Shown piece by piece: positions 16,503 to 25,954 of a DNA stretch of 40,669 nt. The stretch's first letter is position 1, and every line of letters starts with the position of its first letter. The translations under genes were made by a program, and so were the position numbers. The notes beneath the pieces are model-generated. The model made no database searches, was not told where the DNA came from, and saw only the letters and a list, made by a program, of their open reading frames with translations. The stretch lies in the NCBI GenBank assembly GCA_016931355.1, contig JAFGEX010000061.1, positions 1 to 40,669 on the forward strand. Reading direction: 5' to 3'. The stretch comes from a bacterium (GTDB taxonomy: Bacteria; Zhuqueibacterota; QNDG01; JABMRT01).

Positions 16503-17768
16503 ATGAAAAAACGATATCCGGCGTCCTTTTGGATAGGCATCACCGGCTTTTTCCTCCTCGGCATATGCGCTCCGCTGCATACGCAGGATTTGCTCAAGGA
16601 GCTTCTGGAACCTCATCAAGCCGGGGACAGCCTGACTCTTGCCGTTGTCGGTGACATCATGGTCCATCAGGCCCAGCTCGTCTCTGCCTGGAATCCGGAG
16701 ACTCAGGCGTACGATTTTGATCCCGTATTCGCGCCTGTGCGGAAACTGCTCTCCGGATCCGACCTGACCATCGGCAATCTGGAAACAACCCTCCCGGGAC
16801 GCAAGGACCTCTTCGCCGGCTACCCCAGATTCGGTGCGCCGGACGCCCTCGCCCGGGCCCTGCAGAAGGCCGGCTTCGACATTCTGGCTACGGCGAACAA
16901 CCATGCCTGCGACAAGGGACTGCTCGGATTGACCCGCACCCTCGATGTGCTGGACAGTCTGGGCATACGCCACACTGGAACCTGGCGCGATTCAGCCGAC
17001 CGGGATACGAGCGAGGTCCTTGTGGTGAAAAAAAAGGATTTCCGGCTCGCGTTCCTCAATTTCACCTATGACATCAATGGGATGCCCGTCCCGGCTCCTG
17101 CTCAAATCAACCTGATCCGCCGGAAGGTTCTCTCGGACCAGATGGCCCTGGCGCGTTCCCTCGAGCCTGACATGATCCTGGTATTGCTGCACTGCGGAAC
17201 GGAATACGGATTTGAACCGGATGATTTCCAGAAAAAAACCGTGGATTTCCTCTTCAAAGAAGGCGCGGACATCATCCTGGGGAGCCACCCCCATGTGCTC
17301 CAGCGCTTCGATAGGGAGACATCCGCGGACCGGACCGGGACCGTCAAACCAAGATTCGTCATCTATTCTCTGGGAAACTTTTTATCGAACCAGAGGGAGA
17401 GGCGCAGGAACGGCGGAATCGTTCTCCATCTGACCTTGAAAAAAACGTCAAACGATCCGGACGGACTGCGGGCCATGATCGCATCCGTGGATTATACGCC
17501 GGTCTGGGTGGATGCCTCCCAAACCAAGGGCGTGTTGCGGCACCGCATCCTGCCGCTGGCAAAGGAAACGGCCGGCCTTTTCCTTTCCACGCTGAATCCG
17601 GAAAGCAGGCGGGCCGCCGAGATTTTTTTATCCGATACGCACACCTTGCTCAGGCCCCATCTGATAGAGGTACGCCGGGATATTGAAGCTCCCCGCAGCG
17701 GGCAGCAGAGCGTCAAAAGAAAGCCCAATCCATCATACGCCCCAGGGAAACGGGAATCCAACCCATGA
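16503..17768 (+). CDS. CapA-family protein (poly-gamma-glutamate synthesis/metallophosphatase fold)
   Basis: Signal peptide, LAVVGDIMVHQAQL, DLTIGNLETTLPG, ATANNHACDKG, ILGSHPHVLQ, IYSLGNFLSNQ. Confidence 0.9.
   Translation: MKKRYPASFWIGITGFFLLGICAPLHTQDLLKELLEPHQAGDSLTLAVVGDIMVHQAQLVSAWNPETQAYDFDPVFAPVRKLLSGSDLTIGNLETTLPGRKDLFAGYPRFGAPDALARALQKAGFDILATANNHACDKGLLGLTRTLDVLDSLGIRHTGTWRDSADRDTSEVLVVKKKDFRLAFLNFTYDINGMPVPAPAQINLIRRKVLSDQMALARSLEPDMILVLLHCGTEYGFEPDDFQKKTVDFLFKEGADIILGSHPHVLQRFDRETSADRTGTVKPRFVIYSLGNFLSNQRERRRNGGIVLHLTLKKTSNDPDGLRAMIASVDYTPVWVDASQTKGVLRHRILPLAKETAGLFLSTLNPESRRAAEIFLSDTHTLLRPHLIEVRRDIEAPRSGQQSVKRKPNPSYAPGKRESNP
17681..17712 (-). repeat. Half-palindrome remnant of the REP-like element within the capA 3' coding end
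   Basis: tattgaagctccccgcagcgggcagcagag matches the left end of the 40586 copy (attgaagctccccgccgc). Confidence 0.5.
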
Positions 17769-17856
17769 AGATCGAAGCTCCCCGCCTCCGGCGGCAGAGG
17801 GACTTCGGTCCGAAGGAAAAAGACATTCAGATGCGCCCGCTGCCCGGAGAATGCGC
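17767..17856 (-). repeat. Eroded REP-like element
   Basis: gaagatcgaagctccccgcctccggcggcagaggg..gaaggaaaaa..cgcccgctgcccggagaatgcgcg; partial match to the element consensus. Confidence 0.45.
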
Positions 17857-17948
17857 GTTTTGTCTGATTCCAAAAAAATCCCTCCCCTGAACGAACTATC
17901 CTGGCTGTCGGCCATCCTGTTGAAGGGTTCCGGAGGCGTATCCGGTTT

Positions 17949-19340
17949 TTAGCCCACAATCTGCCAGGGCGGCCTCATGGGCCTCAGGATCAGACGCCGG
18001 GCATCGGAATCCCCGACCACTGTTTCATTTTCCGGATCCCAGACTAGGGGCCGTTTCAGGATCATGGCGGCATTGATCAGGTGGCAGAGCGTGGAGGTAC
18101 GGTGGCCTGCCTCTGCAGGTGCAACGGGCTGCCGCCTGAACCGGACGGCATTTAAAAAATCCCTGTGATGACCCGGGCTTCTGCCCGCCATTCTCTCGCC
18201 GGGAGACAAGGTTTCCGAGAGCAGCCCCGGCGGATCGGCTGTCAGGCGTCCGCCGTGCACGGCGATGAAAAGGGATCCTTTCGTACCCTTGAGCCGGAGA
18301 CCCCGTTCGCCCTCGCTGCTCCCGCGCAGCAAAACACCGTTCGCATACCGGCACTCAAAATGGTAATCGATAAACGAGTCGTAAAGGCCGGGTCCGATCC
18401 GCCTCCCGTTCGCCCGGATTTCGACGGGCCCGGTTTCATCGGCCAGGTTCATGAACTGGGCGAGATCCAGGATATGGGCTCCGCGATCGGTCATTTCCCC
18501 GCCGCCGTACTCGAGAATGAACCGCCACCAGAAAAAACACCGTTCCGGCGCATACGGCGACCAGGATGCAGGCCCCAGCCACAGGTCGTAATCCAGATAT
18601 CCGGGCACAGGCAAAGCCCGGACAGGGTGATCCATCTTGATCATCCTGATGTGATGGGGATCTCCGGCGGGCATATGCACGATGATTTCCTCCAGCCTGC
18701 CGATTCTGCCGTTCTGCACCAGTTCCCAGGCAAACCGGACACTGTCATTGGAACGCTCATGACTGCCGGTCTGCAGGATGCGGCCCTGACGTTCCACGAT
18801 GCGGCAGAGCGCCCTTCCCTCTGCAATGCTGTTGACCAGGGGTTTCTCGCAGTAAATGTCCTTGCCCGCACCGGCCGCAGCAATGGAAATAAGGCCATGC
18901 CAGTGATCCGGCGTGCACACACAAACCGCATCGACATCCGGACGCATCAGCAGCTCCCGGAAATCCCTGCAGCAGAAAACGCTTTTGGGGGCAAGGGATA
19001 CACCCGTTTCCTCTGAGAATTCGACCGCTCTTCTGAGCGCGTGCGACAGGCCTGCCGAATGGCTGCCGGGAAACTGGTACAGCATGTCGTAATCATCGCT
19101 GCCCGAATTCACGTCGCAAAGGCCGGTCAGTTGAACATCGGATTGTGCCAGAAAGGCCCGCATGTTGTGCGTGCCCTGACCGCCCAGGCCTATGCAACCG
19201 ATACCGATGCGGTCGCTGGGGGGCAACCTGCCGTTTCTCCCCAATGCGGACGCCGGAATGATGTGGAACAGGCCGGCGAATCCGGCCGTTCTCCTGAGGA
19301 ACCCCCTACGATCACATTGTTCTTTAAACATCCGTGCCAT
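17949..19340 (-). CDS. Gfo/Idh/MocA-family oxidoreductase with Tat-like N-terminus
   Basis: CDRRGFLRRTAGFAGL, IGIGCIGLGGQGTHNM, YCEKPLVNSIAEGRAL. Confidence 0.93.
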   Translation of the reverse strand: MARMFKEQCDRRGFLRRTAGFAGLFHIIPASALGRNGRLPPSDRIGIGCIGLGGQGTHNMRAFLAQSDVQLTGLCDVNSGSDDYDMLYQFPGSHSAGLSHALRRAVEFSEETGVSLAPKSVFCCRDFRELLMRPDVDAVCVCTPDHWHGLISIAAAGAGKDIYCEKPLVNSIAEGRALCRIVERQGRILQTGSHERSNDSVRFAWELVQNGRIGRLEEIIVHMPAGDPHHIRMIKMDHPVRALPVPGYLDYDLWLGPASWSPYAPERCFFWWRFILEYGGGEMTDRGAHILDLAQFMNLADETGPVEIRANGRRIGPGLYDSFIDYHFECRYANGVLLRGSSEGERGLRLKGTKGSLFIAVHGGRLTADPPGLLSETLSPGERMAGRSPGHHRDFLNAVRFRRQPVAPAEAGHRTSTLCHLINAAMILKRPLVWDPENETVVGDSDARRLILRPMRPPWQIVG

Positions 19341-19400
19341 CCTTTTTTTCCGCCCGGCCCAAGTGACGGACCCGGGTCTTTCGTGACCTGATGTTTTTTT

Positions 19401-19433
19401 AACGCTCCCCGGAATGGGGCTGACGGGGAATCC
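19401..19433 (-). repeat. REP-like palindrome
   Basis: Reverse complement gattccccgtcagccccattccggggagcgtt. Confidence 0.55.
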
Positions 19434-19455
19434 CCGATCCTGATCAAGAGGTCTT

Positions 19456-20811
19456 TCAGATCCGCCCGCTCTCCCCGCGGCAATCTGCGGGGAATGGGCT
19501 CGCCGCCGGTTTCAAGGTCAGAACTGTACCCCGGCAAACCGCGCCTTGTACGGCTTCGATTTGGACAACCGCAAAACGGTTGATCGCTGCTGCATCCCAC
19601 GGCGCCTCGACACGGAAGTATTCCGACGACAGGCCGGACATCCATTTCCCGGTCGCCCTTCTCTCAAACAGGACTTCTGCATGCCGGCCGATCCGGGTTT
19701 TTAAAAAATTTTCCTTTTTGGCCTGCCCCAGTTCCCGGAGCAGGTCGGCCCGCTCCAGACGAACCGGCATCGGCACCTGGCCGTCCATCGCAGCGGCGGC
19801 AGTGCCCGGCCGGGCGGAAAACGGGAAGACATGAAGATAGGTAAAGGGAATGGATTGAACACAATCCACGGTCTCCCTGAACTGCCGGTCGTTTTCCCCC
19901 GGGAATCCCGTGATGATATCCGAGCCGAGTCCGACCGGGCCAAAGGCCCCGGTTATGCGATCCATGATTTTTCTGAAGGATGAAGCGGAATGACTTCTGT
20001 TCATGGCCTTGAGCAAAGAATCGCTGCCGCTCTGCAGGGCCACGTGAAAATGCCTGCAGATGTTCGGATTTTCTTTCATGACGCGGATCAGCCGCTCATC
20101 AATGTTTTCCGGATCGAGGGAGGTCATGCGGATACGGATATCCGGGTGGAGGCCGGAGAGATATCCGAGAAGTTCCGAAAGGCCGGCGGAATTCCCCTCT
20201 TGAAAACGGAAGTCCCCCACATGTACGCCGGTCAATACGATTTCGCGAAAGCCCCGGAAAACGAGCCGGCTGAAATGCTTCAGGATTTCGCCTTCAGGCA
20301 GGCAGCGGCTGGGCCCCCTGGCTGCCGGGACGATGCAATACGCGCATCGTCTGTCACAGCCGGTTTGAATCCGCAGAAAGGCCCTTGTCCTGCTTCCGAA
20401 ATCCCCGGAATGGGGTGTCGGGAGAGGACCTTCAGGCCAGGAATCCGACACCAGGATCAGCGGTTGCTTCCGCTTCTTGACAGGCTCAATAAGATCTGGG
20501 AGCGCGAGTTTGGACGAATCCCCGACAATATAATCCACCCCCGGGATCAACGCGATATCCTGCGCGGAGATCTGGGAATAACACCCCACCACCGCGATCA
20601 CGGCTTCCGGATTGGCGGACCGTGCCTGGCGTATGGCCTGTCTGCATTTGGCATCCGTCCGCGAAGTGACCGTGCAGGTATTGAGCACCGCGACATCCGC
20701 ATCCTGAGCCCAGCGGACGATGTTGAAACCGCGTTTCCTGAATGCTTCGGACAGAATCGCTGTTTCGGCCTGGTTCAGCTTGCACCCGAGGGTTTTAAAG
20801 GCGACATTCAT
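19456..20811 (-). CDS. mtaB: tRNA t6A37 methylthiotransferase
   Basis: FKTLGCKLNQAE, NTCTVTSRTDAKCRQAIR, TGCDRRCAYCIVPAARGPSRC, GSDIITGFPGE. Confidence 0.95.
   Translation of the reverse strand: MNVAFKTLGCKLNQAETAILSEAFRKRGFNIVRWAQDADVAVLNTCTVTSRTDAKCRQAIRQARSANPEAVIAVVGCYSQISAQDIALIPGVDYIVGDSSKLALPDLIEPVKKRKQPLILVSDSWPEGPLPTPHSGDFGSRTRAFLRIQTGCDRRCAYCIVPAARGPSRCLPEGEILKHFSRLVFRGFREIVLTGVHVGDFRFQEGNSAGLSELLGYLSGLHPDIRIRMTSLDPENIDERLIRVMKENPNICRHFHVALQSGSDSLLKAMNRSHSASSFRKIMDRITGAFGPVGLGSDIITGFPGENDRQFRETVDCVQSIPFTYLHVFPFSARPGTAAAAMDGQVPMPVRLERADLLRELGQAKKENFLKTRIGRHAEVLFERRATGKWMSGLSSEYFRVEAPWDAAAINRFAVVQIEAVQGAVCRGTVLTLKPAASPFPADCRGESGRI
19470..19497 (-). repeat. REP-like palindrome inside the mtaB 3' coding end
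   Basis: Reverse complement cattccccgcagattgccgcggggaga; encodes PFPADCRGES at the MtaB C-terminus. Confidence 0.6.
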
Positions 20812-20823
20812 GTCAAAAATGAA

Positions 20824-20846
20824 AGCCGGCCCTCATCGGGCCGGCT
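20824..20846 (-). terminator. Rho-independent terminator 3' of rpsA
   Basis: AGCCGGCCC-gatga-GGGCCGGCT followed by ttcattttt on the minus strand. Confidence 0.75.
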
Positions 20847-20911
20847 CTTCATCCTTCCTGCGCATCAACAGATCCTGAATCGGGAACAGTCCCTTCTCCG
20901 GACAGAGCCGC

Positions 20912-22927
20912 TCACCCGGTTGTCTGGTCCTCCTGGGACTCCCCTTCATCCTTTTTTTTCGCAGCCTTCTTCGCGCTCTTTTTTTCTTTACCTTCTTCAG
21001 AGTGCTTCGGCTGATCGGGCGACGCTTCGGCGGCCTCCTGGATGTCCTCTTTCTTGGCGGCCGGTTTTTTGGACCTGGCCGCTGTCTTTTTCTCCTGTGC
21101 AGGTTCCTGCTGAACGCCATCGCCCGCCATTTCCCCAAGCGTGGGCGATTCACCGGATGACTGCATGTAGGCCTCTACCTCCGCATGTTCGGCCGAATCA
21201 ACCGACTGTTTTTCCGCCTCAATCGCCTTTTTCCGAGAGAGAACAATGCGCTTGTTGTCCCGGTCGAATTCGATCACCGCGAAGCTGAGTTCGTCCCCTT
21301 CCTTGATGTTCTGCGCCACCTTGGCCATGGTGGATTCTTCGAGCTGGGAAAGCGGCACAAATCCTTCAAGCCCAAGCGGCAGTTCGACGATGATACCCTT
21401 CTCGATCAGCCGTATGACCTTGGCCTGGGTGACCGTGCCCACGGAATAGGCCTTTTCAAAGCCGGGCCAGGGATCGTCGGACAACTGCTTCACACCGAGA
21501 GAGAGCCTTCTCTCCGCCGGATTGACTTCCAGGACCTGCACTTCGATATCCTGGTTCTTGGTCAAAAGCTCGCTGGGATGCTTGATCTTCCGCGTCCAGG
21601 AGATGTCCGATATGTGGATCAGACCGTCGATGCCGTCTTCCAGTTCGACGAACGCACCGAAGTTGGTCATGTTCCGGATGCGGCCCTTCTGCCTGCTCCC
21701 GACCGGATACTTCTGCGCGATGTCCGACCAGGGATCAGGCGTCAGTTGCTTGATCCCGAGGGAGATACGCTTCCGGTCCTTGTCGATGTTAAGGATCTTA
21801 ACCTCAATTTCATCCCCGACATTCAGGATCTTGGAGGGGTGGACGATGTTGCGGGTCCAGGACATCTCCGAGACATGAACGAGCCCTTCCACGCCGCGTT
21901 CGAGCTCGACAAAGGCGCCGTAATCGGCGATGGAAACCACCTTCCCCTTGACCACGCTGCCTTCAGGGAACTTGTTTTCCACGTTCATCCAGGGATGAGG
22001 CTGCAGTTGCTTCATGCCGAGGGAAATCCGGTCCTTGGCATCGTTGAAATCCAGCACCATGACCTCGAGTTCCTGGTCGAGTTTCACCACCTCCGAGGGA
22101 TGGCCGACCCTTCCCCAGGACAGGTCGTTGATATGTAAAAGCCCGTCCACGCCGCCGAGGTCCACGAACACGCCGAAATCGGTGATGTTCTTGACCGTGC
22201 CCTTACGAACCTGCCCTTTTTCAAGCTCTCCCAGAATGGTCTTCCGCATCTCGGCCATGCTCTCTTCCAGAAGCACGCGCCGTGAAACGACGATGTTCTT
22301 GCGGAGCTTGTTGACCTTGACGATCTTGAACGTGTGCATCTGGCCGATCAGCGCGTCAAAATCCCTGATCGGCTTCACGTCGATTTGAGAGCCGGGCAGA
22401 AAGGCATCCACGCCCATCAGGTCCACCACGATGCCACCCTTGATCCTGCGGACGCATCTGCCTTCGATGGTCCCGCCCTGGTTGTGGATATCCACGACGC
22501 GGTCCCAGAGCCTGATAAAATCAGCCTTGCGCTTGGACAGTTGAAGCTGGCCGTCCGAATCTTCCAGATTGTCGAGAAACACCTCGATCTTGTCCCCGAT
22601 TTTGATCGACTGTAAATCCGGGAACTCCTCGATGGGCACGGTTCCTTCAGATTTGAATCCGATGTCCACGACGACATCGCTTTTGCTGATGGCCAGCACC
22701 CTTCCGCTGACGATCTGCCCTTCTTCGATGTCCTTCAAGGTCCGGCTGTACAGGTCGACAAAATGCTGGTATTCCTCGGCCGAATACTCCTCCCCGTCCT
22801 CCATCATCTGAGGGGACAGGGGCTTTGACCCGGATTGGGTCTCCGGTTCTTTCGCATCACCTCCTTTTTCGAAACCGACCGGTTCACCGGTCATTTCTTG
22901 GTTTTTGGTTTTTTCCACATCCGCCAT
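20912..22927 (-). CDS. rpsA: 30S ribosomal protein S1 with Lys/Ala-rich C-terminal tail
   Basis: Tandem S1 domains (GKVVSIADYGAFVELERGVEGLVHVSEMSW, GRIRNMTNFGAFVELEDGIDGLIHISDISW); GGAGG Shine-Dalgarno. Confidence 0.96.
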   Translation of the reverse strand: MADVEKTKNQEMTGEPVGFEKGGDAKEPETQSGSKPLSPQMMEDGEEYSAEEYQHFVDLYSRTLKDIEEGQIVSGRVLAISKSDVVVDIGFKSEGTVPIEEFPDLQSIKIGDKIEVFLDNLEDSDGQLQLSKRKADFIRLWDRVVDIHNQGGTIEGRCVRRIKGGIVVDLMGVDAFLPGSQIDVKPIRDFDALIGQMHTFKIVKVNKLRKNIVVSRRVLLEESMAEMRKTILGELEKGQVRKGTVKNITDFGVFVDLGGVDGLLHINDLSWGRVGHPSEVVKLDQELEVMVLDFNDAKDRISLGMKQLQPHPWMNVENKFPEGSVVKGKVVSIADYGAFVELERGVEGLVHVSEMSWTRNIVHPSKILNVGDEIEVKILNIDKDRKRISLGIKQLTPDPWSDIAQKYPVGSRQKGRIRNMTNFGAFVELEDGIDGLIHISDISWTRKIKHPSELLTKNQDIEVQVLEVNPAERRLSLGVKQLSDDPWPGFEKAYSVGTVTQAKVIRLIEKGIIVELPLGLEGFVPLSQLEESTMAKVAQNIKEGDELSFAVIEFDRDNKRIVLSRKKAIEAEKQSVDSAEHAEVEAYMQSSGESPTLGEMAGDGVQQEPAQEKKTAARSKKPAAKKEDIQEAAEASPDQPKHSEEGKEKKSAKKAAKKKDEGESQEDQTTG

Positions 22928-23832
22928 AAAAGTGTACCTCCTTTTTTATTTTTTACCCCCCGGGGGGCAGTCTTCACAGGATGGTTTTCCAGAACGCTTC
23001 GAATTTCGTCCATCTGCCATTTGGGCGTGGATGCGCCGCCCGTGATGCCCACGCGTTCGCCGTTCTTGAACCAGGACCAGTCCAGATCGTCCGGTTTTTC
23101 GATCCAGTGCGTCTGCGCGTTGACATGACGCGCCGTTTCAAAAAGCAGGCGGCAGTTTGAAGAATGCCTCCCTCCGATCAGGATGATCATGTCCTGTTCC
23201 TCGGCAAAGGCCTTGACGTCCGATTTCCGCGTTCTCAGGAAACGGCAGGTGGTGTCGATGATTTTCAGTCCGGAAAGGCGATGGGACAAAATCCGGCAGA
23301 TCTCGTGGAAAAGATCCGGATCCACGGTGGACTGGGCGATCAACAGGCTTCTCTCCTCGAATTCCCTCCTCTCGGCCTGCTGCGGTGTGGAGACGACGGT
23401 TCCGCTGCCCTTGCATCTTTCCATCAATCCCTTCACCTCCGGATGATCCGGGGCTCCCACGATGATGATGCCGAGGCCTTCGGAGGCATGCTGCCGGACC
23501 AGATCCTGCGAATGCTGAACGATCGGACAGGTCGCATCAATGATGCGCATGCCGTATTCCTTGGCCTTCCGGACCAGTTTTTCAGTTTCGCCGTGCGCCC
23601 TCAGAGTGAACACGGCTCCGGCGAAGGATTTTCTGGATTCGGGCTTCAAGAAGCGTTCTGATGAAACGATTTCCAGACCGAGTTGGCGGAGCCTGCCGAT
23701 CTCACGCGAATTGTGAATCAGTTCCCCGACGGCAATGATTCTCTCTCCCCGCCGCAGCGCATCCTCGGCCAGAGAAACCGCCCTTTCAACGCCGGGGCAG
23801 GGCCTGGCCTTGGTTTCAATCGTGATTCGCAT
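22891..23832 (-). CDS. ispH: 4-hydroxy-3-methylbut-2-enyl diphosphate reductase (divergent IspH/LytB)
   Basis: PCPGVERAV, TLRAHG, DATCPIVQ, HPEVKG, DTTCRFLRTR: three cluster Cys; lies between cmk and rpsA. Confidence 0.9.
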   Translation of the reverse strand: MRITIETKARPCPGVERAVSLAEDALRRGERIIAVGELIHNSREIGRLRQLGLEIVSSERFLKPESRKSFAGAVFTLRAHGETEKLVRKAKEYGMRIIDATCPIVQHSQDLVRQHASEGLGIIIVGAPDHPEVKGLMERCKGSGTVVSTPQQAERREFEERSLLIAQSTVDPDLFHEICRILSHRLSGLKIIDTTCRFLRTRKSDVKAFAEEQDMIILIGGRHSSNCRLLFETARHVNAQTHWIEKPDDLDWSWFKNGERVGITGGASTPKWQMDEIRSVLENHPVKTAPRGVKNKKGGTLLWRMWKKPKTKK

Positions 23833-24544
23833 GCCGATGCTGTCCCTTCATTTTTTCGCGGATTCGTCCAAGGATGAAACGGGTTTGTTCCTCTACGGTC
23901 ATTCGTGTCGTATCAACGGCAATGGCATCAGGCGCCGGCACGAGCGGACTGTTGGTCCTTCCGCTGTCTCTCTCATCCCGGATTCGTATCTCCTCCGCCA
24001 ATTCTTCCACGGTCATTTTCAGCCCTTGTTTCTCCATGTCCAGGCGCCTTCTCCCGGCGCGTGCTTCCAGGGAAGCCATCATGTAAAATTTCAGATCCGC
24101 GGCAGGAAACACTACGGTTCCCATGTCCCTTCCCTCAGCGATCAGGTTTCCCTGTGCGGCAGCGGCCCGCTGCAGGGCGACCATGACTTCCCGAACACGG
24201 GACACTTCACAAACCGGTCCCACCGCCCGGTCCACCTCCGGTGTCCTGATCCGGTCGCTGACGTCCCGGCCGTCCACGAGAACGTGCATCCCGCCGCCCG
24301 TATTTTCCAGTCTCACGAGAGTCTGTTCCGCCAGTTTTCCGATGGCTGCCGCATCGGCCGGTAGGATGCCCGAGTCCAGCGCCTTTACGGCCATGGCGCG
24401 GTACATGGCCCCTGTGTCCAGATAGAGCCATCCGAGTTCCTCCGCCACCTTCCGGGCTGTGGTGCTCTTTCCGGACGCAGCCGGCCCGTCTATGGTCACG
24501 ACAAATCCTTTTCCGGATACCGATTTCCCGGGCATCACGCTCAC
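23816..24544 (-). CDS. cmk: Cytidylate kinase
   Basis: VVTIDGPAASGKSTTARKVAEELGWLYLDTGAMYRA, LIAEGRDMGTVVFP. Confidence 0.97.
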   Translation of the reverse strand: MSVMPGKSVSGKGFVVTIDGPAASGKSTTARKVAEELGWLYLDTGAMYRAMAVKALDSGILPADAAAIGKLAEQTLVRLENTGGGMHVLVDGRDVSDRIRTPEVDRAVGPVCEVSRVREVMVALQRAAAAQGNLIAEGRDMGTVVFPAADLKFYMMASLEARAGRRRLDMEKQGLKMTVEELAEEIRIRDERDSGRTNSPLVPAPDAIAVDTTRMTVEEQTRFILGRIREKMKGQHRHANHD

Positions 24545-25263
24545 GCCTGCTTCAGCAACCGTTTGATTTCATCGGGCCTCAGGTCCCGCCATCGACCGGA
24601 TTTCAGATTCCCCAAAGTCAGGCCTGCGAATCTGATCCGCTTCAAATGAAGAACAGGATGTCCAACTGCTTCCATCATTCTCCTGATCTGCCGCTTCCGC
24701 CCTTCGTGTATCCTGATCTCCAGCAGGGTTTCCCCGGCCTGAATGCCGGAAATCCGGGCATCCCCGGCCACTGGCGCGCCCTCGCCGATGGACACGCCCC
24801 GTTTCAACCTTTCGATCGCACTCGCGGAAACAACGCCCCGCACCAAGGCCTGATAGACCTTCTCTGCCCCGTATCTGGGGTGAAGCAGCCGGTTCGCCAG
24901 CTGCCCGTCGTCCGTTAAAAGCAGCAGGCCTTCCGTATCGAGGTCCAGCCTCCCCACGGGGAAAAGACGCTCACGGCAATCGAGCAAATCCATCACCGTT
25001 CTCCTGCCGCGGTCATCCGACACGGTGGTCAGAAAGCCTGCCGGTTTATTTAAAAGAACATACCGGTGAACGGCCCTCGGCCAGAGAGGCCTGCCGTCCC
25101 ATTCGATCCTGTCTCTTTCCGGATCTACACGCAGGCCCGGCGACATCACCGCCCGCCCGTTGACCTTCACCCTGCCCGACCGGACCATATCGGCCGATTT
25201 TCGCCGCGACGCAACCCCGCAGGAGGCCAGATAGGCGTTCAAGGCAAAGCCGGCATGCCTCAT
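24541..25263 (-). CDS. rluB: 23S rRNA pseudouridine synthase, RluB/RsuA family
   Basis: S4 domain; LLNKPAGFLTTVSD, PVGRLDLDTEGLLLLTDDG, RIHEGRKRQIRRM. Confidence 0.94.
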   Translation of the reverse strand: MRHAGFALNAYLASCGVASRRKSADMVRSGRVKVNGRAVMSPGLRVDPERDRIEWDGRPLWPRAVHRYVLLNKPAGFLTTVSDDRGRRTVMDLLDCRERLFPVGRLDLDTEGLLLLTDDGQLANRLLHPRYGAEKVYQALVRGVVSASAIERLKRGVSIGEGAPVAGDARISGIQAGETLLEIRIHEGRKRQIRRMMEAVGHPVLHLKRIRFAGLTLGNLKSGRWRDLRPDEIKRLLKQA

Positions 25264-25943
25264 CCTGCTCCCGCATCCTGCTCCGATTCACCGGCGTTTT
25301 CGCCGGGAAGCATCCCTGTCCCGGCATTCACCGCTGCCTGCGCCCGGGAACCCGGTTTGTCCGGATGTCCATTCTCCTCCACCGCAGCCTGCGCAACAGC
25401 CAGTGCGGATTCCTCCTTGAGCAGTTCTTCAAGTTCCCTCGGTTTCGGCAGATCCGAAAGATCATTGACCCCGAAATACCGGAGAAATTCCTGTGTCGTT
25501 CGGTAGAGAAGGGGCCTTCCGGGGCCCTCCGCCCTGCCGGACATGGTGATCAGTTTTCGCTCCAGCAGCGTGTGGATGACGCCGTCCGAATTGACTCCCC
25601 GAATGGCCTCGATTTCGGGTTTGGACACGGGCTGCCGGAATGCAATGACAGCCAGGGCTTCCAGCGCGGCCTGGGAAAGACGCGCCGTGATGCGCTTCTG
25701 AAACAGTTTCCGGATCCAGGGCGCATAATTTTCTCGCGTCACCATCTGAAAACCGCCTGCCACCTGGACGATGGAGAAGGCGCGGTTGGTTTGGGTATAA
25801 TCCAGATTCAACGCCTCGACGGCCTTGCGGATTTCCGAATCCCTGGCTTCCTCGACCAGGGCCTTGATCTGAGACGCGGGGATGGGAATATCCGAAGCGA
25901 AAATCAGGCTCTCCACGATCGGTTTCAGCGCGTCAATATCCAT
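25260..25943 (-). CDS. scpB: Segregation and condensation protein B
   Basis: LKPIVESLIFASDIPI, ALAVIAFRQPVSKPEIEAIRGVNSDGVIHTLLER. Confidence 0.95.
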   Translation of the reverse strand: MDIDALKPIVESLIFASDIPIPASQIKALVEEARDSEIRKAVEALNLDYTQTNRAFSIVQVAGGFQMVTRENYAPWIRKLFQKRITARLSQAALEALAVIAFRQPVSKPEIEAIRGVNSDGVIHTLLERKLITMSGRAEGPGRPLLYRTTQEFLRYFGVNDLSDLPKPRELEELLKEESALAVAQAAVEENGHPDKPGSRAQAAVNAGTGMLPGENAGESEQDAGAG

Positions 25944-25954
25944 GAGGCTCCCGT

